The notes: generated by a model not told the origin, from the sequence alone. Positions 34,533 to 43,461 are shown, numbered from the stretch's first letter. The stretch: 64,000 nucleotides of DNA from a bacterium (GCA_024742475.1 JANSYI010000001.1:434001-498000); one strand, 5' to 3'. Made by a program: numbers and translations.

Positions 34533-36095
34533 TCACAGCCCGTGATGAGCGACGAGCTCCTTGCACACGCGACGCATGAGAGTCTTGAGCACGGGGAGGT
34601 CGTGCCGCTCGTTGCCGAAGCGCCGCCAGAACGGCTTGGCCAGGTTCGAGGTCAGGGTGATTACGGCGTAGGGCAGCCATCCCTCGCCATCCAAGGCGGG
34701 CACGGCCAGGATCGACCGCCAGTCCCGCATGTTGAACGCCCGGTCCCACTCCCGGACCTGCTTCGCGGTGAAGTTGTAGTTGATGCTCGCGTGGTTGTCG
34801 CAGGCGTCGTTGCTGTTGCCGTAGTGAAAGGAGATCCCCGCGACGCCCTGCACCGACCGTTCGGGGCTGAGCTTGAGCGAGCGCAGCTTGGCGTGGCGAC
34901 GCGCGTCGTCTCCGGTCCGCTCGTGACGCGACGTCGCCACCAGCTGCAGCGTCTGCCGCTCTTCCTCGTAGGCGGGCAAGAACAAGCTGGTCGTGATCAC
35001 CTCGCCGGGCTCGAGTCCAAAGTACGTCCGCACGTGCTCGGCCAGCGTCTTGAGCGACCGGTTGGCGCGGCGCTGCCACGCATCGGTGAATCGAAGTTCG
35101 CCCAAGTGCTGGTCGATCCAGCTCAGACACTCGTCGAACCAGGGCAGCGTCTCGCCGGTCCAGCCCCACTGCACCTGACGCAGCAGGTGCGGGATGTAGC
35201 CGAAGTTGGGCAGCCACAGCGGATTGACGTTCCACGTGCCGGTCCAATACTGGTTGATCTGGTCGTCGGCAGCCTCGTTGCCACCGACCATGACCGCGTA
35301 GATTGCGTTGTCACCGTCGCGAAGCGGGGTGATGCGGCGGCGATCGAGCAGGCGTCGCAAGTTCGGGTCGGCCAGGCTCATGCCGAGCACCAGCACCGGG
35401 GCGTTGCCCATGAGGAGCTTCTTGAGGTCGGTGTTCGGCGTCGCGCGCTTGTCCGCGAACAAGCCCAGGTAGCTCGTCTCGGTGAGGACCAAGGTCCCGC
35501 CGACGGTGCCGCGGTCGTCGAGCCACCCATGCAGATGGTGCACACGAGGGCGAGCGCTGGCGCGGCTGCGAGCGCTGAGCGGGTAGCGGTGCTTGGCCCA
35601 CTCCTCGGGTGCGCCGCGCAGCTCGGCGATCGCCCGCTCGAGAATCGGGTCGTAGTTCGTGGTGAACAGCAGGTCCCGCTTGGGCACCTGCTGGGCCATC
35701 GCGGCGAGCTGCCGCTGGGTGCTGCGAAGGGGCAGCCGCTCGATCGGCCGAGGGAAGAGCTGCCGGGCGAGCTGGCGCTTGAACTCGGTGTCGCCGAGCC
35801 TGCGCCACGCGAAGTCGGCGGCGGCGTCGCGGCCGATGCGGCGGTACACCTCGTCGGTCAGGGCTTCGACGGACGCGTCGCCGACCAGCGCCCGCACGTA
35901 CGCGGCACCCTCACCGTTCTCGCAGCGGCCTCGCAGGTCAGCCTCGATCACCGCGCGAAGCAACCCCAGGTTCAGGTCGTCCCAGCCCGGCAGGCCCGAG
36001 GCCATCGAGACCCCTGCGCCGACGAGGATCCGCAGGGTGCCGGCGTCGTAACAACCGTGCAGGTCCTCGATCAGTGCTCGGCGCGCGTCTGCCAC
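34533..36095 (-). CDS. SIR2-like domain protein with unassigned C-terminal half
   Basis: 520 residues from the GTG at 36095, which follows AGGA with good spacing. The N-terminal 300 residues are of the SIR2_2 type used in bacterial defence NADases. Motifs are the NAD-binding loop LVGAGVSMASGLPGW (about residues 24-38), TTNYDPILE with the family Asn near residue 158, and VHHLHGWLD with the family His near residue 198. The C-terminal 200 residues contain VQGVAGISFHYGN and strand/helix alternation with WLPYAVITLTSNLAKPF. They may form a GAF-like sensor, but this is by eye only. Predicted activity: cleavage or binding of NAD+, perhaps triggered by a phage signal. It is followed by the 79-residue gene at 34260. 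The function is inference. Confidence 0.85.
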   Translation of the reverse strand: MADARRALIEDLHGCYDAGTLRILVGAGVSMASGLPGWDDLNLGLLRAVIEADLRGRCENGEGAAYVRALVGDASVEALTDEVYRRIGRDAAADFAWRRLGDTEFKRQLARQLFPRPIERLPLRSTQRQLAAMAQQVPKRDLLFTTNYDPILERAIAELRGAPEEWAKHRYPLSARSRASARPRVHHLHGWLDDRGTVGGTLVLTETSYLGLFADKRATPNTDLKKLLMGNAPVLVLGMSLADPNLRRLLDRRRITPLRDGDNAIYAVMVGGNEAADDQINQYWTGTWNVNPLWLPNFGYIPHLLRQVQWGWTGETLPWFDECLSWIDQHLGELRFTDAWQRRANRSLKTLAEHVRTYFGLEPGEVITTSLFLPAYEEERQTLQLVATSRHERTGDDARRHAKLRSLKLSPERSVQGVAGISFHYGNSNDACDNHASINYNFTAKQVREWDRAFNMRDWRSILAVPALDGEGWLPYAVITLTSNLAKPFWRRFGNERHDLPVLKTLMRRVCKELVAHHGL

Positions 36096-36235
36096 GACCG
36101 CGGATCCTACCCAGGAGCGCCCGCCGCGTGCCAAGTTTGGCCGTTTGCGGGCTGAACGGAGTCCCAGCGCCGCGCCCCGGCGGACGCTCGAAAGAAACTG
36201 GTGATCCGATCGGCCGGTCATCCCTCTAAGCCTCC

Positions 36236-37591
36236 ATGCGACGTTGGCTTCCCCTCCTGTGCCTCCTCCCCGGCTGCTTCAGCGACCCGCCCGATGACAC
36301 GCTCGCAGACAGCGAGGTCGCAGGCACTGGGACCGGCGGCGACGATGCGGGTGATGGCTCAGGGCTGCCCACGTCCGCGGAAAGCACAGCCGGCACCGAT
36401 ACGGGGGGCCTGGACGACGAGTCCTCGGCGACCTCCGGGTCCGACGCGGAGAGCTCCACCGGCGAGGCGCCGCTGTGCGGGGATGGCGTGGTCGACATGG
36501 GCGAGCACTGCGACGGCGCCGACCCACCGGGGGCGGCCTGTCTCGACGACTGCCGCATCTCCTGCCTCGAACCCTTCGAAGACTGCGACGGCATTCCCGT
36601 CAACGGTTGCGAGGTCGACACGATCACCGATCCGAACAACTGCGGCGCCTGCGGCCGCGTCTGTGCGATCGGGATCTGCGAGGAGTCTGCGTGCGCCCCC
36701 GTTGCCGTCGCGCAGGGCATCGGCTTCGGTCCAACGCGCATCGCTCGAGACGCAGACACCCTCGTGTTCGACGAGTCCGGTTTCGGCGGTATCTTCGCGT
36801 GGGAGATCGGCGCGGATGAGCCCACGACCTTGGTCGAGGACGACCTGACCGGGGTCTTCCGTCGCTTCGCCATCGCCCAGGGTCATGTGTACTGGCTCGA
36901 CGGCAACATGGGCGCCGTCCAGCGGGCCCCGATCGCCACCGGAGGCGCGGAGTTTCTCTTCGCGATCGAAGACGGCGGCGCTCCAGTCGCCACCGACGAC
37001 GGCGTGTTCTTTCCGAGCTGGAGGACGGTCGATCTCTCGCAGGTGTCCGATCTGCTGCGCATCGCCACCGACACCCCCAGCGAATCGGAGGCCGTCGTCG
37101 CCGAGCGCCCGGGGTTGATCTGCCAGGTCGTCGAAGCCGGCGGACGCCTGGTCTTCTCGACGACCGTGTTCGACGACCCCGTGCAGTCGGTCGACCTCGA
37201 TGAAGGAGGCGCCCCGACCTCCCACGCAGCGCTGCCCCAAGACGCCTGCAACCGACCGCTGTTTGGGGTCGGCCCCTCGATCTACTTCTACGGCCGGGCC
37301 GTGCCAGGCGGACCGTTCGGTCTCGTCTCACACAACATCGGCAACGGGACGTCGACCCTGCTCATCCAAGAGCCGACGTTCGATGCCATCGGCGACTACT
37401 ACGTGTCAGCGCACGGCATCGTCATCGACGTGGACGATGAGATTCGCCTCTACGACCTCACGGGTGGCGACCCCATCGTCATCGGTGCAAAGACGGAGGG
37501 CTCGATCGGACGCTACGTCGACGACGAGCTCGTCGCGTGGACCGAGCTCGAGGACAACACGTGGACCCTGCTGGTGGCCGAACGGCCGTGA
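36236..37591 (+). CDS. Cys-rich lipoprotein with MopE-like module
   Basis: 451 residues from ATG MRRWLPLLCLLPGC (lipobox Cys14, followed by FSDPP as in several lipoproteins here). A Gly/Asp/Ser/Thr linker lies at about 25-80. Then comes a Cys-rich segment with CGDGVVDMGEHCD and DGIPVNGCEVDTITDPNNCGACGRVC, a MopE-like motif usually seen in surface copper-binding or secreted repeats (given as pattern). The C-terminal 330 residues contain repeats of IARDADTLVFDESGFGGIFAWE type, reminiscent of a beta propeller. Surface-exposed. Function unknown. Confidence 0.82.
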   Translation: MRRWLPLLCLLPGCFSDPPDDTLADSEVAGTGTGGDDAGDGSGLPTSAESTAGTDTGGLDDESSATSGSDAESSTGEAPLCGDGVVDMGEHCDGADPPGAACLDDCRISCLEPFEDCDGIPVNGCEVDTITDPNNCGACGRVCAIGICEESACAPVAVAQGIGFGPTRIARDADTLVFDESGFGGIFAWEIGADEPTTLVEDDLTGVFRRFAIAQGHVYWLDGNMGAVQRAPIATGGAEFLFAIEDGGAPVATDDGVFFPSWRTVDLSQVSDLLRIATDTPSESEAVVAERPGLICQVVEAGGRLVFSTTVFDDPVQSVDLDEGGAPTSHAALPQDACNRPLFGVGPSIYFYGRAVPGGPFGLVSHNIGNGTSTLLIQEPTFDAIGDYYVSAHGIVIDVDDEIRLYDLTGGDPIVIGAKTEGSIGRYVDDELVAWTELEDNTWTLLVAERP

Positions 37592-37625
37592 CGCTGGCTC
37601 TCCACTCGCAGCGGCGGAAGCAAGC

Positions 37626-38777
37626 TCAGCCGACCTTGGCGAGCTTCTCGTCGCCGTCGGCGGGCCAGTCTTTGTACGGGTACTCAAACCCGCCATCGAC
37701 GGCGAAGCGCAGCAAGGGGTAGCCGTACTCGCTGAAGCGCATGGGCTTGTGACCGAGCTCTTCGACGATGTGGCTGTTGCCGAACACCGTGTTGAACGTC
37801 AGGTACGGCAAGAAGACCTTCATGAGCGACGCGGCCGGAGCGACGCCCCACTTGCGCGGCGTCGACATCAGCGCATCGACGGCACCACCGAAGGTGCCCT
37901 CGAGCTTGGGCGCGAACACCATCTTGGGCTTGTGGCCGGCGTCGCGCAGCGACTGCACGATCTCCGCGTAGGTGAGCGAATCCTCGCCCGAGGACATGTG
38001 GTAGGCCTCGTACTTCGGCTTGTCGGCCATGTGCACGTGCACGATGCCCTTCGAGACGTAGTCGGCCGGCACGATGTCCGCGCGCCAGCTGGGATCGAAC
38101 GGCAGCACCCGCATGTACGCCAGGCCGGCGAACGCCCGGACCATGTCGAACTGCGTGGTCTCGGGAAAGCGGCTGTCCCCGAGCACGATCGACGGGCGGA
38201 AGATCGACTTCTGCACGTCGGGCAGCAGCTCGTGGACCATGTGCTCGCAGAACTTCTTGGTGCGCGCATACGGGTCGTAGTCGCTGCGGCTCCAGTCGAT
38301 GCAGTCGTCTTCGTGCACCGTCTCGTTCTTGCGATGGCCGGCCACCGCCACCGTGCTCACGTCGCTGAAGCGGCGCAGCCCGTTGGTGTCGGCCATTGCG
38401 CGCGCGAGCTTGATCACCGACAGGGTGCCCCGGAGGTTGACGTTGAAGCACGTCTTGGACGACTTGCGGTTGAGCGAGGCGGCGACGTGAAGCACCGAGC
38501 TCGCGGACTCGATGAGCTTGGCCTTGGCCTCGGGCTCGAGGCCAAGGTCGGGTGAGGTGAGGTCGCCGAGGTAGATGTCGAAGCGCGGCATGAACGAGAC
38601 GAACTCGTCGAAGCTCATGTGCATCTGCAGCGACTTCCACAGCCGCTTGCGCGCGGCGTCGGGGCTCTTGGCGCGGACCAGGACCGCGAGGCGCTCGTCT
38701 TCGTGCTCGCGCAGGATGAGGTTGGCGACGTAGGACCCGATGTATCCGGTGGAACCGGTGAGGAAGGTTGTGGGCAT
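37626..38777 (-). CDS. thioester-reductase-type NAD(P)-binding dehydrogenase
   Basis: 383 residues. Extended short-chain dehydrogenase fold of the terminal-reductase type (NAD_binding_4, male-sterility-like). Gly motif TGSTGYIGSYVA at residues 7-18, catalytic Tyr-Lys pair YARTKKFCEH near residue 172, and LGDLTSPDLGLEP near residue 73. The reaction expected is reduction of an acyl thioester to an aldehyde or alcohol. Third gene of an operon; it starts three bases after the stop of the fatty acyl reductase gene, so it is likely co-translated. It could act together with the reductase or on its product. The chain length is not readable. Confidence 0.88.
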   Translation of the reverse strand: MPTTFLTGSTGYIGSYVANLILREHEDERLAVLVRAKSPDAARKRLWKSLQMHMSFDEFVSFMPRFDIYLGDLTSPDLGLEPEAKAKLIESASSVLHVAASLNRKSSKTCFNVNLRGTLSVIKLARAMADTNGLRRFSDVSTVAVAGHRKNETVHEDDCIDWSRSDYDPYARTKKFCEHMVHELLPDVQKSIFRPSIVLGDSRFPETTQFDMVRAFAGLAYMRVLPFDPSWRADIVPADYVSKGIVHVHMADKPKYEAYHMSSGEDSLTYAEIVQSLRDAGHKPKMVFAPKLEGTFGGAVDALMSTPRKWGVAPAASLMKVFLPYLTFNTVFGNSHIVEELGHKPMRFSEYGYPLLRFAVDGGFEYPYKDWPADGDEKLAKVG

Positions 38778-38780
38778 GGC

Positions 38781-40469
38781 TCAGCGCGCGGCCTCGGAGG
38801 CCGCCTGATTGGGGATGGGCGCCAGGGACTCGCCTTCGAGCATCTCGAAGGGCACCGCGGGCGTGTAGGTCTCGGTCTCTTTGTTCTCGTACTGCGACGG
38901 GAAGCACCAGCGACGCAAGCCGGGCATGTGGCACTCGAGCCAGTACTGGCGCCAGTCGATGTCTTCGGGCTGGAAGCGGAACTCGGGCTCGTCGATGGGG
39001 TGTTTGTCCAGCGCCCTCGCCTCGAACACCATGTAGTGGTCGTAGGTGAAGGGCATGAACAGGTCGAGCACCTCCTCGATCTGACGGAGCTTGCGCTGCG
39101 CCTTATCGCCCGACTTGGCCAGGCTCTCGGCCTCGTCCTTCCATTCGCGCGGGATCTTCTCGGGTCGGCCGTGCCGCAAGTAGCGGGTGACCTGGAAGAC
39201 GACCTCGCGAATGTTGCTCACGTTGAGCACGTGCTCGGGGTCGGAGGCCAACGCGTCCCAGCGGGACAAGATGAGCTTCTCGACCCGATCGGCGCCGGTC
39301 TTTCGCAGGTGCTGACGGTGTCCGAGCGCGGAGAGCTCGGTGAGGCGGTCGATCGGCAAGAACGCGCGGTCGGACGAACCCGTCTGGTAGACCTCTTCGT
39401 GCTCGCCACGCATCACGGCCGCGCCGGCGATGAAGATCCCGTTGACCACCAGGTCGACCGGAATGATGTCGAGCGGGTTGCCGGCCTTGGCCGGGATGTG
39501 CCGGAACCACGTGCCGGCGAGGTAGATGAGCGGCCCCGACGTGTTGAAGCCCTCGTTCCAGCCCGGGAAGGGGAACGACAGCGCGCTCTCGACGATGGCC
39601 GGACGCAGGACCGTGTGCCGAAGGTTCGGGTAGCGAACCTTGGTGAGCATCTCGGCCAGCGCCTTGGTGTACGTGTAGGTGTTGGGCCAGCCGAGCTCTT
39701 TGGCGCGGTCGGTGCCCGCCTGCGCCATCACCTCGCGCAGCCGCTTGGCCTTGAGCCGACCGACCGTGCCCGACACCCGCTTCTCGGTGGGCTCGTAGCC
39801 GCGCTTCTCCAGCCGGGCGACGACCTCCTCGGTGAGCGTCCGAACGGTCTCCTCGGACTCGTTCTCGGCCTCGGTCTCCTCGATGATCTCCTTGAGCCGG
39901 ACGTACTCGGCCTCGGGGTCGAGCGGCTGGCCGTTGGGCGCGGTCTCGGCGATGGTCTCGGGAATGAACCCGTCCTTGGTGCCCGCCACGTAACACGTGG
40001 AGACATGGATCATCGCGGCCTTCTTGCAGGACGCAGCGAAGTCGGCCACGTGCATCGACCCGTCGAGGTTCGACGAGACTGCGACCCGCACGTCGGGGTT
40101 GAAGTCGACGAGGCCCGCGCAGTTGACGATGAGGTCGACGTTCTCGCGGAGTCGATCGGCGACGCTGTCCTCGATGGACATCTGAGCCGAATCGAGCGTT
40201 CCGGGCACCACCTCGACGCGCTCGGCGATGAAGCGGCTGAGGTCGGCTCCGTGCAGCTCGTGCAGCGGACGAAACGCCGGGTTCTCGTTGACCATCTTGA
40301 TCCAGCGGTCGTTCACGTTGCGGCCCTTGCCGCGCATGAGGACGTAGATCCGCGCGATGTTCGGAAGGCGCATCAGCGCCATCACCAGCCACACCTTGCC
40401 GACGAAGCCGGTGCCACCGGTCAGCAGGACGTGCTTGCCGTCGTACTCCTGATGGAGCGAGATGCTCAC
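38781..40469 (-). CDS. fatty acyl-CoA/ACP reductase (NAD_binding_4 family)
   Basis: 562 residues from the GTG at 40469. It reduces long-chain acyl thioesters to aldehyde or alcohol with NADPH. The Gly-rich motif LLTGGTGFVGKVW lies near residue 15, FARs' alcohol-forming region follows, and the catalytic pair is YTYTKALAEML near residue 268. The C-terminal 150 residues resemble the helical FAR_C domain (YEN KETETYTPAVP region, by style). Its GTG overlaps the stop of the HAD-fold gene by four bases (GTGA), placing the three genes in one operon (41143 to 37626). Products could feed wax ester or ether lipid synthesis, which is inference. Confidence 0.9.
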   Translation of the reverse strand: MSISLHQEYDGKHVLLTGGTGFVGKVWLVMALMRLPNIARIYVLMRGKGRNVNDRWIKMVNENPAFRPLHELHGADLSRFIAERVEVVPGTLDSAQMSIEDSVADRLRENVDLIVNCAGLVDFNPDVRVAVSSNLDGSMHVADFAASCKKAAMIHVSTCYVAGTKDGFIPETIAETAPNGQPLDPEAEYVRLKEIIEETEAENESEETVRTLTEEVVARLEKRGYEPTEKRVSGTVGRLKAKRLREVMAQAGTDRAKELGWPNTYTYTKALAEMLTKVRYPNLRHTVLRPAIVESALSFPFPGWNEGFNTSGPLIYLAGTWFRHIPAKAGNPLDIIPVDLVVNGIFIAGAAVMRGEHEEVYQTGSSDRAFLPIDRLTELSALGHRQHLRKTGADRVEKLILSRWDALASDPEHVLNVSNIREVVFQVTRYLRHGRPEKIPREWKDEAESLAKSGDKAQRKLRQIEEVLDLFMPFTYDHYMVFEARALDKHPIDEPEFRFQPEDIDWRQYWLECHMPGLRRWCFPSQYENKETETYTPAVPFEMLEGESLAPIPNQAASEAAR

Positions 40470-41143
40470 GCGTTGAACTCCATGATCGGCCAGTCCGCTT
40501 CCTTGGCCGCCTTGCGGAGCGTGAAGTCCGGGTTCACGGCACAGGGCTGCCCAACCGAGGAGAGCAGCAGCAAGTCAGGGCCGTGGCCTGCGAAGGCGAC
40601 CGAGCGCTCGAGATCGATCTCGTGCTTGCGCGCGTACTCCTTGAGCCACTTGCCGCCGTCGTAGCCGCCCACGACGGGCTCGAGCAGGCGCCCGGTGGCC
40701 TTGTGGTCCTTGTACTCGAGTCGGTTGCACACCAGATCGTCGACGTAACGCAGGTGCGGGCGGACGCCCTCCATGATCTCGGAGATGCCCTCGGAGATCA
40801 CGACGATGCGGTGCCCGTCCTTCTTGGCCTTCTTCATGAGCTCGAGGCCGGAGTCGAGGACCTTCTCCTTGAGGATGTCCTCGACGTACTCCTCGGCGAG
40901 CACGACGACGCGGTCTTCGCTGATGTCGCGGTAGCTCAGGTGCGCAACGCGGTTGCCCAGGGCCCGATCGTTCTGCCCCAGCACCCCGAAGATGGGCGCC
41001 GCGAGGGCGGTCTGACCGAAGCGAAGCAGTCGCTCGCGCATGCCGGCGCGCTGCGACGCCATGTACGCGGCCGCTTGCAGCACGCCGCTGTTGATGAGGG
41101 TGCCTTCGGCCCGGAAGAAAGCCGCGGTGTTGGACTCGCTCAT
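40466..41143 (-). CDS. HAD-fold protein lacking catalytic aspartates (probable pseudoenzyme)
   Basis: 225 residues from ATG MSESNTAAFF, which follows AGGAACG. The fold and the order of motifs match HAD-IB phosphatases (SerB-like): motif I is at residues 9-16, motif II at IVVISEGISEIMEGV near residue 118, and motif IV at AFAGHGPDLLLLSSVGQPCAVNPD near residue 190. Motif I reads FFRAEGTL where active members have DxDGT, so both aspartates are absent. Motif IV lacks the GDSxxD acid (GHGPD). This should abolish phosphatase activity. It is co-translated with the fatty acyl reductase. It may be a regulatory or structural partner, or a lipid-binding protein. Confidence 0.88.
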   Translation of the reverse strand: MSESNTAAFFRAEGTLINSGVLQAAAYMASQRAGMRERLLRFGQTALAAPIFGVLGQNDRALGNRVAHLSYRDISEDRVVVLAEEYVEDILKEKVLDSGLELMKKAKKDGHRIVVISEGISEIMEGVRPHLRYVDDLVCNRLEYKDHKATGRLLEPVVGGYDGGKWLKEYARKHEIDLERSVAFAGHGPDLLLLSSVGQPCAVNPDFTLRKAAKEADWPIMEFNA

Positions 41144-41313
41144 GTGCTCGTTCCTCATGGCGCAGGACCGCGAACACCGCGATCCGTTGCAGACGGATGG
41201 CGCAGTCTACATATACGGGCCTCGCTGTCACCCCCCCTGCGCGGCATCCACGCGGGGCAGTCGCGCAGCTGCGCGCATGCCCTTGCGCACGTCCGCCGAA
41301 GCCGTGGAGATCG

Positions 41314-42390
41314 TTACTGAAGACAGCAGAGCGTCCGTGCGCCCAGCAGCGTCGGGGTCCCCTGCGCAACCGCCGTCTCGACCTCGGAGCCGCACTCGCC
41401 CACCAGTTCCGCGTCGTAGCGCAGCGCTGCCGTCTCATCGAGCGTCGCGGGGCTCATGTTCATACAGTCACCTTCGTTCACGACAGTCTGCGGCCCCAGA
41501 GAGGTCATACACGCGTTGTCGGAGAACGCGTCCAGGACTCCCACGCAGCTCGAGAACTGCGGCATGCAACCGCACGCACTGCAGTCGAGCCCGTCGGCGG
41601 TGGCCGAATCGGCGGCGACCCTGCGCTCGGTGTAGGGCTGCGGACATGGGGTCCCGTCGTCCCCGGGTCGAACGATGCAGACCTGGCTCGAGGGCCCAAG
41701 CATCGGAGGCACGCAGTCGCCCCCCTCGCAGGTCCCCGTCGTAGGAAGAACGCAGGCGGCGAGATTCGTTTCGAACGTGGGCGCCGGCGGCACGGGCTCG
41801 ACACACGCTCCGCCGGAGGTGTCGATGCCGATCACCTCGAACAGAAGGGGAAAGGCCCCCGAAGCATCGATGGTCTCACAACCTCCGTTCCCCAGGACCA
41901 CCGTATCCGCGGGGAGTCCCTCGCAGAGGCCACCGTGCACATTGCCGACCATGCCGCAGTTTCCCTCGAGCGGCCCGCACTCGCACTCGCACTCCGCGTC
42001 TTGAACGCCGGTGTTCGCTCGCCATTGAGGTTCGCTGCCGTCTGGACAGGTCAGCTCGGGATCCGTCGACGAGATGACGTCGAACGGACCGCCCCACCCC
42101 TCGATCGAGGGCAGGCACCGGCTGTCGCCCTCACATTCGGCGCCAGAGGAGGTCGTGCTCGAGGACGTGTCGAACCCACTCTCCAACCCCGTTGTGCCCG
42201 TCGAGCCGGTCGAGGCTTCAGAGCTGCTGCCGAAGGTCGTCGTGCTCGTCATCGGAGTGGTACCCGTCGAGCTGCTCCCTGTCGACGCGTCGCTCGATGA
42301 AGAGCCACCTTCACCCCCCGACGAAGGGGGATCGGAGAAGCACCCACACAGGAGGGTCATCGAGAGGGCAGCCGTCGAAATCAAGCGCAT
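41314..42390 (-). CDS. lipoprotein, Cys-rich, paralogue A
   Basis: 358 residues from ATG MRLISTAALSMTLLCGC (Cys17, followed by FSDPP). A 75-residue linker is almost entirely Ser/Thr/Gly. The remaining 260 residues carry about 20 Cys in patterned pairs (CECECGPLEGNC, CEGGDCVPP, CSACGCMPQFSSC, RTLCCLQ at the end). It ends with the same LCC motif as the neighbour at 42415-43461, with which it shares length, linker type and the overall order of Cys. The two genes are on the same strand with a gap of 24 bases. Its function is unknown; it is probably surface-displayed. Confidence 0.85.
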   Translation of the reverse strand: MRLISTAALSMTLLCGCFSDPPSSGGEGGSSSSDASTGSSSTGTTPMTSTTTFGSSSEASTGSTGTTGLESGFDTSSSTTSSGAECEGDSRCLPSIEGWGGPFDVISSTDPELTCPDGSEPQWRANTGVQDAECECECGPLEGNCGMVGNVHGGLCEGLPADTVVLGNGGCETIDASGAFPLLFEVIGIDTSGGACVEPVPPAPTFETNLAACVLPTTGTCEGGDCVPPMLGPSSQVCIVRPGDDGTPCPQPYTERRVAADSATADGLDCSACGCMPQFSSCVGVLDAFSDNACMTSLGPQTVVNEGDCMNMSPATLDETAALRYDAELVGECGSEVETAVAQGTPTLLGARTLCCLQ

Positions 42391-42414
42391 GCCCGGTCAG
42401 CGTGCCATAGGCCG

Positions 42415-43461
42415 CTAGCGAACGCAGCAAAGCGTGCGCGCCTTCGACTCGATGAACGTGGCCGTCGCGGCGATGGTGCCCGCGCTGGAGCTGCAGTCCG
42501 ACGCAATGGGTTGAACGTCGATGCCGGCAAGGTCTTGGATGAGCACGAACCCCTCGTCGTAGGGCACGCAGGCACCGCCTCCATACTCGCCCGGCGGCGC
42601 AACGGGCAAATCCGAGCACATCTCCTCCCCGTGCAAGGAGACCGTCGCCGAATCGCACAACGTCGAGTTCTCGCCGCAGTCGCACCCTTCGCACGAGGCG
42701 GTCTCGGTCTCGACGCCGTCGTAGAGCAGGGTCTTGTCCGAAAACTCGCCTGGGCAGTCGACGTCGCCCTCCTGCCACACGCACGCCCTGCCGATCATGC
42801 ACGTCCCACCTTCGCACGACGGACCTTGCGGCTCGCATGCCACGGCGCGCGTGCGAAACTGCGCCGCAGACGGCTCGGGCGGGCTGCAGGCTGCACCCTC
42901 GGCCGGCTCGAGCTCGACCGAGAGATAGAACTGTCCTAGTTCGTCGGACGTGAAGGGTTGGCATCCCGTCAACCACTCGGAGCTGGTTTCGCAGAAGCCA
43001 TTCGCCCCCCACCCCAGCGTGACGTCGCACGCGACGTTCTCGGCGCTGCAGTCGTCGCACTGACACATGGCCGCGGGGTTGCGCCCCGCCGCCCACACCT
43101 CGGTGGTCGTTGGCGGACAGACCGGGTCGAGCTGCCCGTCCTCGGCGAAGAGCGCGATGACCGGGCCGCTCCACTCGGGCGGCGGAGAAGCGACGCACAC
43201 CCCGTCGCCGGGGCACGCCTCCGCCCGCCCAGTGCTGGTGTCGAGGCTCTGCGTTGTGGACGTGGAGGTCGACTCTCCCGAAGTGCTGCTCGCATCCGAC
43301 GACGACGACGACGACGACGACCCTGCGACCGAGGTCGAACCTGGATCCGTCGACGATGACGAGCCGCCCTCTCCCGTCGAATCTGCGGACGCGCCCGGCG
43401 GGTCCGAGAAGCAACCAACCAACAACAGGCTCGCGCACCAACGCCAATCCATGCCCTGCAT
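42415..43461 (-). CDS. lipoprotein, Cys-rich, paralogue B
   Basis: 348 residues counting from ATG MQGMDWRWCASLLLVGC (43461); an ATG at 43452 three codons later is equally possible and keeps the lipobox. Linker with a run of eight Ser encoded by a perfect trinucleotide repeat. Cys clusters CQCDDCSAENVACD, CEGGTCMIGRACV, CEGCDCGENSTLC and RTLCCVR at the end mirror paralogue A. The order of modules is conserved between the two while the sequence has diverged strongly, so the duplication is old. Surface-displayed; function unknown. Confidence 0.85.
   Translation of the reverse strand: MQGMDWRWCASLLLVGCFSDPPGASADSTGEGGSSSSTDPGSTSVAGSSSSSSSSDASSTSGESTSTSTTQSLDTSTGRAEACPGDGVCVASPPPEWSGPVIALFAEDGQLDPVCPPTTTEVWAAGRNPAAMCQCDDCSAENVACDVTLGWGANGFCETSSEWLTGCQPFTSDELGQFYLSVELEPAEGAACSPPEPSAAQFRTRAVACEPQGPSCEGGTCMIGRACVWQEGDVDCPGEFSDKTLLYDGVETETASCEGCDCGENSTLCDSATVSLHGEEMCSDLPVAPPGEYGGGACVPYDEGFVLIQDLAGIDVQPIASDCSSSAGTIAATATFIESKARTLCCVR
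43298..43321. repeat. eight perfect GAC trinucleotide repeats inside a lipoprotein linker
   Basis: On the minus strand it encodes consecutive Ser in the linker of paralogue B. The unit is repeated eight times with no interruption, which makes it prone to slippage; length changes would stay in frame and alter linker length. Confidence 0.9.

Noticed and set aside
34110..36155. Plus-strand frame of 681 codons across the SIR2 gene
   Set aside because: Antisense of the SIR2 protein, which has clear motifs and a ribosome site.
38619..40664. Plus-strand frame of 681 codons
   Set aside because: Antisense of the fatty acyl reductase, no pattern.
43298..43321. GAC repeats as possible CRISPR or VNTR locus
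   Set aside because: Short trinucleotide repeat inside a coding linker; no spacer structure.
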